Source: Leptotrichia hongkongensis
Lineage (GTDB): Bacteria > Fusobacteriota > Fusobacteriia > Fusobacteriales > Leptotrichiaceae
Reading direction: 5' to 3'
NCBI RefSeq assembly: GCF_041538065.1
Contig: NZ_JBGORW010000002.1
Location: 62,001 to 126,000, forward strand
DNA: 64,000 nucleotides
The translations under genes were made by a program, and so were the position numbers. Numbering within the stretch: position 1 is the first letter of the stretch; every line of letters starts with the position of its first letter. Below, in pieces: positions 43,993 to 51,591 of this stretch. The notes beneath the pieces were generated by a model that was not told where the DNA came from, did no database searches, and saw nothing but the letters and a program-made list of their open reading frames with translations.

Positions 43993-44667
43993 TTAAATAA
44001 TCTCTTTTAATATCCTTTTAGAATTTTCTGCTGCAAGTTTTACAAAACTTGTGTATTCCATTCCAGAATCATCTGTAATCGAATCTGAAATTGAACGGAT
44101 TATTAAGAATTTTATACCTAGTCTTGTACAAACCTGAGCTACAGCTCCACTTTCCATATCCACACAAAGTGCTTCAAAATCCTTTCCAAGTTGAAGTTTT
44201 ACATCTTTTTGACTCACAAACTGATCCCCAGTCAAAATTCTTCCTAGCAATATCTGATGTTCAAAATTAGTTATAGTTCCAGTTTTTTCAATAAGTCCCT
44301 TATCTGACTCAAATGCCCATTCCTTCATTTGAGGAATCTGTCCCATTCTATATCCAAATGCTGTGGCATCAACATCGTGTTGAACAACATCTCGTCCAAT
44401 AACAACATCTCCAACTTTCAGTCTTTCATCCAGCGAACCTGCAACTCCTGAAAAAATAACCTCACTTACACCAAATCTCTCAATTAATAAAGTAGCAGTA
44501 ATCGCAGCATTTACCTTCCCAATTCCAGATTGTACAAAAACAACATCTTTATCATTAAATTTCCCAGTAAAAAACGATATTCCGTTTATAATGTTTTCTT
44601 TAATATCCTTAATTTCCTTTTTTATAGCCTCAGCCTCTTCAATTACTGCCCCAATAATTCCTATCAT
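43993..44667 (-). CDS. mtnN: 5'-methylthioadenosine/S-adenosylhomocysteine nucleosidase
   Basis: 224 aa. Begins MIGIIGAVIEEAEAIKKEI and has FSGVAGSLDERLKVGDVVIG, the substrate Glu in VDMESGAVAQV and catalytic Asp in RSISDS. Cleaves MTA and SAH to adenine and a thio-ribose, recycling methyl-transfer products and feeding autoinducer-2 synthesis where luxS is present (not seen here). It lies 16 bases downstream of a lipoprotein gene. Confidence 0.95.
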   Translation of the reverse strand: MIGIIGAVIEEAEAIKKEIKDIKENIINGISFFTGKFNDKDVVFVQSGIGKVNAAITATLLIERFGVSEVIFSGVAGSLDERLKVGDVVIGRDVVQHDVDATAFGYRMGQIPQMKEWAFESDKGLIEKTGTITNFEHQILLGRILTGDQFVSQKDVKLQLGKDFEALCVDMESGAVAQVCTRLGIKFLIIRSISDSITDDSGMEYTSFVKLAAENSKRILKEII

Positions 44668-44683
44668 TTATTTCCTCCCGTTT

Positions 44684-45220
44684 TTATTTTTCATTTTCAA
44701 TATTATTACTTTCATGATTAACATTTTCAGTATCACTATCTTTGTTTTCAATAGTTGTATTTATATTTCCCTCATAAATATATGTATCTTTAAGTTTACA
44801 AGTTTTTGTTTCGTTTGTATTAAGAACTGCCTGAAATTCCCATTTTTCATTTTTTCCAAGAGAGCTTATACTGTCAACTGCATCTCCTATTTTTGCTCCA
44901 TTTTCATCAAAACATGGGATTTCTATTGTCAGATTTCTTTTTCCTACTCCATTATGCATCAAAATTCCTGTAACAATAGTTTTTCCTCCAGTCACTTCTA
45001 CTTCTGCATTCGAAAACTTATATTTTGTATTTTTAGCCTTTATTTCTCCATCATTTCCACCAATAATACCCCCAATCAATTTTCCAGTTGTCCCAATAAC
45101 TGCCCCAGTAACTCCACCAGCAGCTTTTATAGTCCCTCCGACTACACTTCCAACTCCACCAATAATTCCGCAAGATGAAGTCAAAACCATTATTCCAATC
45201 AACAAAATTCTTCTTTTCAC
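44684..45220 (-). CDS. Glycine-rich lipoprotein, possible FxLYD-type domain
   Basis: 178 aa. Signal peptide with lipobox TSSC (Cys17), followed by about 40 residues dominated by Gly, Val, Ile and Thr (IIGGVGSVVGGTIKAAGGVT), an amphipathic or loop-forming stretch. Residues 60-155 look like a small beta-sandwich (VTGILMHNGVGKRNLTIEIP, CFDENGAKIGDAVDSI), similar in pattern to FxLYD domains. The tail is Asn/Glu-rich. Likely surface or periplasmic. First gene of the group mtnN-SPOR-DHH. Domain call is tentative. Confidence 0.65.
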   Translation of the reverse strand: MKRRILLIGIMVLTSSCGIIGGVGSVVGGTIKAAGGVTGAVIGTTGKLIGGIIGGNDGEIKAKNTKYKFSNAEVEVTGGKTIVTGILMHNGVGKRNLTIEIPCFDENGAKIGDAVDSISSLGKNEKWEFQAVLNTNETKTCKLKDTYIYEGNINTTIENKDSDTENVNHESNNIENEK

Positions 45221-45570
45221 TGTTCTTAATCCTTATTCCTTTTTTATTTTTTATAAAATTTTCCCTAGCTATATTTATTTAATCATCTAGCTTTTTTATT
45301 TTAATTAATAAATGTGTTTATTTTATATCTTTAATTTATTTTAATATCCGAGTTCACTATGCCTTATTTTTACATATCTAATTGATTACTGCTTGAAAAT
45401 AAAAGTGAAATATGCCGAAAAAATAGTAATTGTTCCTCTTTAATTTAATAATATAAAAACTATAAAAAATATTTACTAACAATAACACATTTTTCGAAAA
45501 TTCTATATATTATACAATATATGATTATAAAACGATATTAGTATAACATTAGAATATCATATTCCTACTA
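45221..45570. other. AT-rich intergenic region
   Basis: 350 bases upstream of the glycine-rich lipoprotein gene. Low-complexity A/T sequence; the lipoprotein promoter should be here but I cannot single out one pair of boxes. No gene or repeat seen. Confidence 0.35.
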
Positions 45571-45628
45571 AAAAAACAAGGCAAATCATCCAATTTTACC
45601 TAAAAAGTAAACTAGAATCCTTGCCTTT
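45571..45628 (-). terminator. manA terminator
   Basis: On the minus strand AAGGCAA (complement of 45627-45621) pairs with TTGCCTTG (complement of 45584-45577), then TTTTTTT. Confidence 0.65.
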
Positions 45629-45634
45629 ATCTAT

Positions 45635-46612
45635 TTAAATTACAGTTCTTAAAATTTCAAAGTTTCCGATAGTTTTTGTATTAATTCCAACAGGGATTAA
45701 AACTGTTTCTCCTTTTCTAATTGAAAGCTTTTCATTTTCTCCCCATACAATTTTTCCTTCTCCTTCCAATATAGAATAAATTGTCATGCTTTCATTGTTC
45801 ACATCTTCAAAAGAATCAGAAAATTTTAATTTATCAATTGAGTAATATTCTTTTTTTATAATATGTTTTCTCAAAATACTTTTTCTGTTTTCAGAATCAT
45901 TAAAATCAGTATTTTTAATTTCCACTTCTTTTCCAAAATCAATTACATCTGCCGAATCCTGTAAATGCAGTTCTCTTTTTTTCCCATTTTCATCAATTCT
46001 ATCAAAATCATAGATTCTATAAGTTACATCTGAGTTTTGCTGAACTTCTGCGAAAAGTATGCTTCCTTTTAATGAGGCATGGACTGTTCCTGGTGTAATA
46101 TCAATAAAATCACCTTTTTTAACAATTTTTTCTTCAAATAGTCCGTCAAAATCATTTTTTTCTACTTTTTCCAAAAATTTTTCTTTTGTGATACCAGGCT
46201 TCATTCCCATAATTAAAGTTGCATCATCACTTGCCTCCATTATATACCAAGATTCACTTTTCCCAAATTCATTGTGTTTTTTTAGGGCAACTTCATCACT
46301 TGGATGCACTTGGATAGAAAGTCTGTCATTTACGTCCAAATATTTTATAAGAAGTGGAAATTTATCTGGATATTTTTCATAAACTTTTTTTCCAGCAAGC
46401 TCCCCTTTATATTTCTTATAAATATTATCTAGCCTTTGTCCAGTTAAAGCACCATTTTCGACAATTCCCATTCCATGCGGATGTGCTGACACTTCCCAAG
46501 ATTCTCCAATTTTTTTACCTTCAGGCAGTTTCATTCCTAACTTTGTTTCAAATTCACGTCCGCCCCACACTTTTTCCACAAAAAATTTTTTAAACTTCAT
46601 TGGATATAACAT
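45635..46612 (-). CDS. manA: Mannose-6-phosphate isomerase, class I
   Basis: 325 aa, the shorter Bacillus-type length. Zinc ligands appear in LSIQVHPSDEVALKKH, the Glu of GKSESWYIME, and TPGTVHASLKG; the catalytic region contains SDVTYRIYDFDR. Interconverts mannose-6-phosphate and fructose-6-phosphate. It stands alone, with an AAAGGAG ribosome site and its own terminator. Confidence 0.94.
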   Translation of the reverse strand: MLYPMKFKKFFVEKVWGGREFETKLGMKLPEGKKIGESWEVSAHPHGMGIVENGALTGQRLDNIYKKYKGELAGKKVYEKYPDKFPLLIKYLDVNDRLSIQVHPSDEVALKKHNEFGKSESWYIMEASDDATLIMGMKPGITKEKFLEKVEKNDFDGLFEEKIVKKGDFIDITPGTVHASLKGSILFAEVQQNSDVTYRIYDFDRIDENGKKRELHLQDSADVIDFGKEVEIKNTDFNDSENRKSILRKHIIKKEYYSIDKLKFSDSFEDVNNESMTIYSILEGEGKIVWGENEKLSIRKGETVLIPVGINTKTIGNFEILRTVI

Positions 46613-46796
46613 AAAAAATCTCTCCTTTATTTATAGAATTAATTTCCAATAACTTATTTATTCTATAATAACATTTTGAATTAAATTTTACAATAATTTT
46701 AATATTAATATTTTACTACACTATGTTTAAATATACTTCAACAACCTTCATGTTTATGATAAGATTTTTGTCCTAAAACCTACTTGAAAATAGTTT

Positions 46797-46865
46797 TTAC
46801 GCAGAGCTTTTAAAAGAAACAAACTGATTTCCAATGTAATTTCCTTTACTGCTCTTTTTTGCCAT
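46797..46865 (-). pseudogene. 22-codon open frame behind a strong promoter; possible element remnant
   Basis: On the minus strand an ATG at 46865 opens a frame (MAKKSSKGNYIGNQFVSFK...) that stops after 22 codons. A promoter (46928-46899) and an AGGAGG-containing leader precede it. The Lys/Ser-rich start is not recognised. It is either a real small peptide or the truncated start of a gene from a lost element. Confidence 0.35.
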
Positions 46866-46898
46866 TATCCCTACTTCCTCCTGTCTTGATATAAGTAC

Positions 46899-46928
46899 AT
46901 TATACATTTATACATGTATGTGTGTCAA
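46899..46928 (-). promoter_or_regulatory. Promoter with palindromic spacer
   Basis: Minus strand TTGACA (46928-46923), 18 bases, TATAAT (46904-46899). The spacer contains the palindrome ATACATGTAT, a possible repressor site. Confidence 0.6.
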
Positions 46929-47117
46929 CAAATCAATACATATTTTAAAAATATATAAAATAGATTTTTTTACAAAAATTTATTTAAAAATATCTCTATT
47001 GAAACAATATCAAACTTAATAAAAATAGATATTTCTTACTATTTAAATAATTAGTATACATACTCATTGAACTATTAAAGAATTAAGAAACGTTATAAAT
47101 AAATTAGTTTATTAGAA
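46929..47117. other. AT-rich intergenic region
   Basis: Low-complexity sequence between the small promoter and the tandem repeats. No gene seen on either strand. Confidence 0.35.
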
Positions 47118-47172
47118 TAGTTGCCAATAAGTTGCCAGTAAGTTGCCAGTAAGTTGCCAGTAAGTTGCCAAT
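47118..47172. repeat. Five tandem 11-bp repeats
   Basis: Unit AAGTTGCCAGT: three exact central copies (47129-47161) flanked by variants TAGTTGCCAAT and AAGTTGCCAAT. It lies about 140 bp beyond the 3' end of tRNA-Phe. Tandem TTGCC-type direct repeats next to a tRNA resemble integrase arm-binding sites. Confidence 0.85.
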
Positions 47173-47244
47173 AAATTTTTAATGTATTGAAATAAATAGA
47201 AACAGATTAAAACAAGATAAAACCGTAAAGTACCATAAATAAAA

Positions 47245-47282
47245 GAAAAAAGTGCATTTCAGCATAAACACTGACTTGCACT
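47245..47282 (-). terminator. Terminator of the tRNA operon
   Basis: On the minus strand AGTGCA...TCAG pairs with CTGA...TGCACT (47282-47277 with 47256-47251) and runs into TTTTTTC. Confidence 0.75.
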
Positions 47283-47308
47283 ATATATCACATTTTTAGT
47301 TATTCTAA

Positions 47309-47384
47309 TGGTGCCCAGACGCGGAATCGAACCACGGACACAGGGATTTTCAGTCCCTTGCTCTACCGACTGAGCTATCTGGGC
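47309..47384 (-). tRNA. tRNA-Phe (GAA)
   Basis: Full cloverleaf on the minus strand: acceptor GCCCAGA/TCTGGGC, anticodon loop CTGAAAA (GAA), GGTTCGATTCC T arm, encoded CCA. Last gene of the operon; its 3' end is a possible integration site. Confidence 0.95.
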
Positions 47385-47388
47385 ATAA

Positions 47389-47475
47389 TGGCGGGTGAAC
47401 TGGGATTCGAACCCAGACATCTTGCGATTTCGCCGGTTTTCAAGACCGGTCCCTTAGCCGTTCGGACATCCACCC
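47389..47475 (-). tRNA. tRNA-Ser (TGA)
   Basis: Long variable arm, acceptor GGGTGGA/TTCACCC, anticodon loop CTTGAAA (TGA), encoded CCA. Confidence 0.94.
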
Positions 47476-47557
47476 ACAACTTTAATCAAATAATTAAATA
47501 TTATAAATTTTCTAAAAAAAATACCACAATTTTAAATTATGGTTCTAAAAAAATAAA

Positions 47558-47632
47558 TGGTACGGCCTAGGGGGATCGAACCCCTGTTACCGGGATGAAA
47601 ACCCGAGGTCCTAACCACTAGACGAAGGCCGC
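47558..47632 (-). tRNA. tRNA-Glu (TTC)
   Basis: Acceptor GCGGCCT/AGGCCGT, anticodon loop TTTTCAT (TTC), T arm GGGGTTCGATCCCC, encoded CCA. Confidence 0.93.
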
Positions 47633-47645
47633 ACAAGTTTTTCAA

Positions 47646-47722
47646 TGGTGGATCCAGCTGGACTTGAACCAGCGACCGCTCGGTTATGAGCCGAGTGCTC
47701 TAACCAGCTGAGCTATGGATCC
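47646..47722 (-). tRNA. tRNA with CAT anticodon (elongator Met or Ile2)
   Basis: Acceptor GGATCCA/TGGATCC, anticodon loop CTCATAA, encoded CCA. It has a paired first base, so it is not the initiator. Met or lysidine-modified Ile2 cannot be settled by eye. Confidence 0.9.
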
Positions 47723-47725
47723 ATA

Positions 47726-47802
47726 TGGCGTGCCTGAAGAGATTCGAACTCCTGGCCCACGGCTTAGAAGGCCGTTGCTCTATCCAACTGAGCTACAGGC
47801 AC
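47726..47802 (-). tRNA. tRNA-Arg (TCT)
   Basis: Acceptor GTGCCTG/CAGGCAC, anticodon loop CTTCTAA (TCT), encoded CCA. Confidence 0.94.
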
Positions 47803-47819
47803 ATATGGTTAAATTTAAA

Positions 47820-47895
47820 TGGTGAGCCATACTGGGATCGAACCAGTGACACCTTGATTAAAAGTCAAGTGCTCTACCGACTGAGCTAATGGCTC
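47820..47895 (-). tRNA. tRNA-Lys (TTT)
   Basis: Acceptor GAGCCAT/ATGGCTC, anticodon loop CTTTTAA (TTT), encoded CCA. Confidence 0.94.
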
Positions 47896-47904
47896 ATATT
47901 TTGA

Positions 47905-47977
47905 AGCGGGAGACGAGGGTCGAACTCGCGACATTCAGCTTGGAAGGCTGACGCTCTACCAACTGAGCTACTCCCGC
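47905..47977 (-). tRNA. tRNA-Gly (TCC), CCA not encoded
   Basis: Acceptor GCGGGAG/CTCCCGC, anticodon loop CTTCCAA (TCC). After the discriminator T the DNA reads TCAAA, so CCA must be added enzymatically, unlike the other seven. Confidence 0.93.
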
Positions 47978-47989
47978 ATAATATGATTG

Positions 47990-48077
47990 TGGTGCCTCGG
48001 GCCGGACTTGAACCGGCACGGGATAAATTCCCACAGGATTTTAAGTCCTGTGCGTCTACCGATTTCGCCACCAAGGC
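47990..48077 (-). tRNA. tRNA-Leu (TAA)
   Basis: Long variable arm, acceptor GCCTTGG/CCGAGGC, anticodon loop CTTAAAA (TAA), encoded CCA. First gene of the operon. Confidence 0.94.
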
Positions 48078-48123
48078 ATTTATAAGTATTTGTTGTTGTT
48101 TTTTAACTCACAAGTACTCAATT

Positions 48124-48152
48124 AGTATATCATAATTAATTTTTATTGTCAA
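48124..48152 (-). promoter_or_regulatory. tRNA operon promoter
   Basis: Minus strand TTGACA (48152-48147), 17 bases, TATACT (48129-48124), about 46 bases before the tRNA-Leu gene. Confidence 0.75.
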
Positions 48153-48429
48153 CACCTTTTTTAAAATTTTTCTTATTTTCTCATTTGGGTTTACCGCATA
48201 CTCAAATACAACGCTAAAATATATAACAAAAACTAAGGCTTGCCGTTCTTTCTCTTGTTTTTGCAATAAAAGAATGTCTCACACCTAGAAATAATTTTAC
48301 TGACTAAATATCATATATTTTATAAAAATTAAAAAATATTATTTTTACTGATTTTATAAAACAGCAGATATATAAAATTTACAATTGGATTCTTCTATCT
48401 TGCAAGACATTCTCTTGTACTAACTTTTA
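48153..48429. other. Intergenic region between the acyl-ACP synthetase gene and the tRNA promoter
   Basis: No gene. AAAGAATGTCT near 48270 and AGACATTCT near 48405 form a long-range inverted pair about 130 bases apart. A small palindrome CTTGCAAG lies near 48400. No clear terminator. Confidence 0.35.
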
Positions 48430-50910
48430 TTAGTTCTCAACATACTCTCTTATAATTTTTTCTGCTTTTTGTGTAATTTCATCATAGCTTCCTTCTGGCG
48501 AGAATTTTTCCAGCACTGATACTTCGATTTTTTTCGGTTTTGGGAACTTCATGTATCTTGAATATGCTTCAAATGCTCCTTTTATTCCAAGACATTGAAC
48601 ATCTACATTTAGTTCCTTTGCAATTATAGCAAATACTTTTTTAAATTGAGCAACTTTTCCATCTTTTGTCCTTGCTCCTTCTGGGAAAATTACGATGCTT
48701 TTACCACTTTTTAGATATCCAACTATTTCTTCTACACTTTTTCTAATATTTTTATTAATATCAATTAAAACAACATTTCCATTTGAAACAAGAAGTTTCA
48801 TTACACCTTTTTTAAAATACCAGTCAATTGCTAAAAACAATGTATTGAAAACAATTTTATTTGGAAAAAGTGATCCTAAAATCAATGGATCTATAAAACT
48901 TTGATGGTTTGATACAAAGATTTGCGGATTGTCTGTTAATTTTTTTCTATCAACTTTTTTTACTCTGAAATATAAGTCAACTATTGGCTGAAATACTTTC
49001 AACAGTTTTGTTACCCATCGGTTTTTATCATCTTGTATAGGTTTTGTTTCACTTATAATCTGTTTCCAGTCTACATCACTATCTTCAAATTTTGTTGCTT
49101 TTTGATTAATGTACTCTGATAATAGTTTCAGGTTTGGCATTTCAGCAAATTTTTCTTCATCTAGCTGAATTCCAAAACTATTTTCTATAAATGCAAAAAA
49201 TTCTACAATGTCAAGTGAATCCATTCCGATTTCAAGTTCCAGATTTTCTTCGGGCTGTGGTTCAATCCCTTTATTTTTCTTGACATATTCTTTTAAAATT
49301 TTATATGCTTCGTCTGTAGGTTCAGGTGTTTTTTCTTTTTTTACAATTTCATTTTTTTCGTATAAATCTGGCAACATAAATCTACGTGCCTTCCCAACAC
49401 GTGTTTTTGGCAGTTCTTCTTCAAACAGTTTGTAATCAAGTACTTTCTCATAGTTATGTGCCTTTAAATTATAGTCCTCTACAATATTTTTGATGTAGGC
49501 TTTTGTATTTGTAATTCCACGTTTTCTAAGCTCTAATAAATCTGGAACAATTATTGCAGCTAACTTGTTCTTGTAATTAAAAATACCAATTTCCTTGATT
49601 AATCCATTACTTTGTGCAATTACTCTATTTTCAAGCGTTTCAGGGTCAATATTCTTACCATTTGAAAGGACAATCATTGTATTTTTTCTTCCACGAATTG
49701 TAACATATCCTTCTTCGTCAATTGTTGCTAAATCTCCTGTCTTGAACCATCCGTCTTCAGTAATAACTTCCGCCGTCTTATCAGGTTTATTATAGTAACC
49801 TTTCATAACAATTGGGCCTTTAACCCACAATTCTTCATCTACAATTTTTACATCAACATTGTATAATTTTTTCCCAACTGTTCCAATTTTTCTTTCTTTT
49901 TTTGAATTTACAGCAATAACTGGTGAAGTCTCTGTAAGTCCATAACCTTCAAGAGCATAAAATCCCAATGTTTCATAAAACTTTGAAATTTCAGGATCCA
50001 TTTTTGCTCCACCGACAACAATGAAGTCAAGATGTCCACCGAATTTTTTATGGACTTTTGCAAAGACTTTTCTTTTTATCTTCAATGATTTGACATTGCT
50101 CATCATTTTGTAAATAAATCGTGTAATAAATTTTGCGTCAATTTGCTGCTTTATTCCATCATAAAATAGCTTGAATACTCTTGGCACACCTATTATTGCA
50201 GTTACTCTATTTTTTTCAAGAGCGTCAAATATTTCCTTGCTTGCAATTTTTTCTACAAATACAATTGAAGTTTGATATTTTAACATCAAAAGTACAGTTG
50301 CCGTCAATGGCAGAACATGGTGAAACGGCAATATTGCCAAAATCTGATCTCTATGATCAAATATTCCCTTTTCATAAAGTCCTTCCATTTCAGTATTTAA
50401 ATTATTAAAAGACAGCATTACACCTTTTGGACTTCCAGTTGTCCCTGAAGTATAAAGCATAGCCGCTGTTTCATCTCCAGTTGGATTTTCAAGCTCAAAC
50501 TGCATATTTTTTATAACATTCATTTTTTCCTGTTCAATTGTAATTTTATCCACATTTATTACTTTTACAGTATTTTTTGAACTATATTTTTCAACTGCTT
50601 CAAAAATAGTTGCTTCTGTTTCATTTGAGCAGAAAATTAGGTTTGGATGTGAATCTTCTAAAACATATAAAATTTCATCTGAATTACTATTAGCATCAAG
50701 GGCTATTCCAGCTGATTTTTTATCCCATACTGCAAAAAAACTGTAAATCCATTCTGGACGATTTTCCATAACAATCAGCCCAAATTTTTCTTTTTCCAAT
50801 TCAACTACATATTCAGAAAAATACTTTATATTATTTATCAAATCAATATAATTAATATGTTTATTGTCAAAGTCAACTAATGCCAGTCGCTCCGTTCTCT
50901 CTAAAAACAT
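48430..50910 (-). CDS. Fused acyl-CoA/ACP synthetase, acyl carrier domain and PlsC-type acyltransferase
   Basis: 826 aa from the ATG at 50910, which has AGGAGG 7 bases upstream; the in-frame ATG at 50949 lies upstream of that site. Three domains: AMP-forming ligase (YTSGTTGSPKG at 153-163, EGYGLTETSP, GWFKTGDLA); an acyl carrier domain at about 535-605 with phosphopantetheine Ser565 in GMDSLDIVEFF; and a lysophospholipid acyltransferase at about 650-826 with SNHQSFID (H-x4-D, 669-674) and FPEGARTK. It would activate a fatty acid, hold it on its own carrier domain and pass it to a lysophospholipid, similar to E. coli Aas but with an internal ACP. Monocistronic. Confidence 0.9.
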   Translation of the reverse strand: MFLERTERLALVDFDNKHINYIDLINNIKYFSEYVVELEKEKFGLIVMENRPEWIYSFFAVWDKKSAGIALDANSNSDEILYVLEDSHPNLIFCSNETEATIFEAVEKYSSKNTVKVINVDKITIEQEKMNVIKNMQFELENPTGDETAAMLYTSGTTGSPKGVMLSFNNLNTEMEGLYEKGIFDHRDQILAILPFHHVLPLTATVLLMLKYQTSIVFVEKIASKEIFDALEKNRVTAIIGVPRVFKLFYDGIKQQIDAKFITRFIYKMMSNVKSLKIKRKVFAKVHKKFGGHLDFIVVGGAKMDPEISKFYETLGFYALEGYGLTETSPVIAVNSKKERKIGTVGKKLYNVDVKIVDEELWVKGPIVMKGYYNKPDKTAEVITEDGWFKTGDLATIDEEGYVTIRGRKNTMIVLSNGKNIDPETLENRVIAQSNGLIKEIGIFNYKNKLAAIIVPDLLELRKRGITNTKAYIKNIVEDYNLKAHNYEKVLDYKLFEEELPKTRVGKARRFMLPDLYEKNEIVKKEKTPEPTDEAYKILKEYVKKNKGIEPQPEENLELEIGMDSLDIVEFFAFIENSFGIQLDEEKFAEMPNLKLLSEYINQKATKFEDSDVDWKQIISETKPIQDDKNRWVTKLLKVFQPIVDLYFRVKKVDRKKLTDNPQIFVSNHQSFIDPLILGSLFPNKIVFNTLFLAIDWYFKKGVMKLLVSNGNVVLIDINKNIRKSVEEIVGYLKSGKSIVIFPEGARTKDGKVAQFKKVFAIIAKELNVDVQCLGIKGAFEAYSRYMKFPKPKKIEVSVLEKFSPEGSYDEITQKAEKIIREYVEN

Positions 50911-51085
50911 AATTTGCCTCCTCTTTTTATTGGCATATCCAAAATTCAATTTAGTATACCATAATCATAAATAAAATTCAATTTCACATTACTTTGTGTA
51001 TAAAAAATTTTGTTCATAAAATATGATTTTGGAAGAAATTTTTACTATAGTTTTATTAACAAATTAAATATTTTTATTGATTATT

Positions 51086-51115
51086 TTGAAATATACTGTA
51101 AAATATAATTATAAT
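51086..51115 (+). promoter_or_regulatory. Promoter of the YciI-like gene
   Basis: TTGAAA (51086-51091), 18 bases, TATAAT (51110-51115). Confidence 0.6.
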
Positions 51116-51152
51116 AGCGTGAAAAAAATAATTTAAGAAAGGAAAATAAACT

Positions 51153-51452
51153 ATGAAACCAATTTTTGTTATATCTACAACTTATACAAAATCGCTTGAA
51201 GAAGTGGGAAAATTTAGACAGGAACATTTTAATTTTATTCAAAAAAATATTGATGCTGGAAAATTTATGGCTGGAGGGAGACAAAATCCACCAACTGGCG
51301 GACTTATTTTAGCATACAATGTAACAAAATCAGAACTTGAGGAAATATTAAAAGAAGACCCTTATTATAAAAATGATTTAATAGAAACTGTAATAACTGA
51401 ATTTACACCTGCACTATTTGATGAGGATTTAAAAAAATTACAAGAAAAATAA
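51153..51452 (+). CDS. YciI-like protein
   Basis: 99 aa, dimeric alpha-beta barrel family. The conserved His25 (RQEHFNFI) and the DP pair at 69-70 (KEDPYYKNDL) match YciI proteins, whose role is mostly unknown; some have dioxygenase-like or dehydrochlorinase-like chemistry. AGAAAGGA ribosome site. It shares a bidirectional terminator with the convergent gdhA. Confidence 0.85.
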   Translation: MKPIFVISTTYTKSLEEVGKFRQEHFNFIQKNIDAGKFMAGGRQNPPTGGLILAYNVTKSELEEILKEDPYYKNDLIETVITEFTPALFDEDLKKLQEK

Positions 51453-51510
51453 TTATTAATTTAGATTGTCAATTATAGAATTTAAATTATCTAATATGCA
51501 TTAATTTAAT

Positions 51511-51561
51511 AAAAAAAGAACCTACTCTATAATCAATAAAATAGAAATAGGTTCTTTTTTT
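51511..51561. terminator. Bidirectional terminator between the YciI-like gene and gdhA
   Basis: AAAGAACCTA (51515-51524) pairs with TAGGTTCTTT (51548-51557), with A and T runs on the outer sides. Confidence 0.8.
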
Positions 51562-51591
51562 ACATTTAACTTAAATCAAGAATTTAAAAAA

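Noticed and set aside
44591..45178. 195-codon plus-strand frame rich in Ser, Phe and Ile
   Set aside because: Antisense shadow of the lipoprotein and mtnN genes, no ribosome site, composition typical of reversed A-rich coding DNA.
47118..47172. CRISPR array
   Set aside because: Units are 11 bp in direct tandem with no spacers.
47358..47570. Plus-strand frame of 70 codons (GELGFEPRHLAISPVFKTGPLAV)
   Set aside because: It lies antisense over tRNA-Phe and tRNA-Ser; this peptide pattern is the familiar spurious translation of tRNA genes.
47886..48074. Minus-strand frame of 62 codons (SSSVGRASAFQAECREFDPRLPL)
   Set aside because: Runs through tRNA-Gly and tRNA-Leu; a known artefact of translating tRNAs.
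50911..50949. Longer start for the acyl-ACP synthetase fusion
   Set aside because: The extra 13 codons span the AGGAGG site that serves the ATG at 50910.
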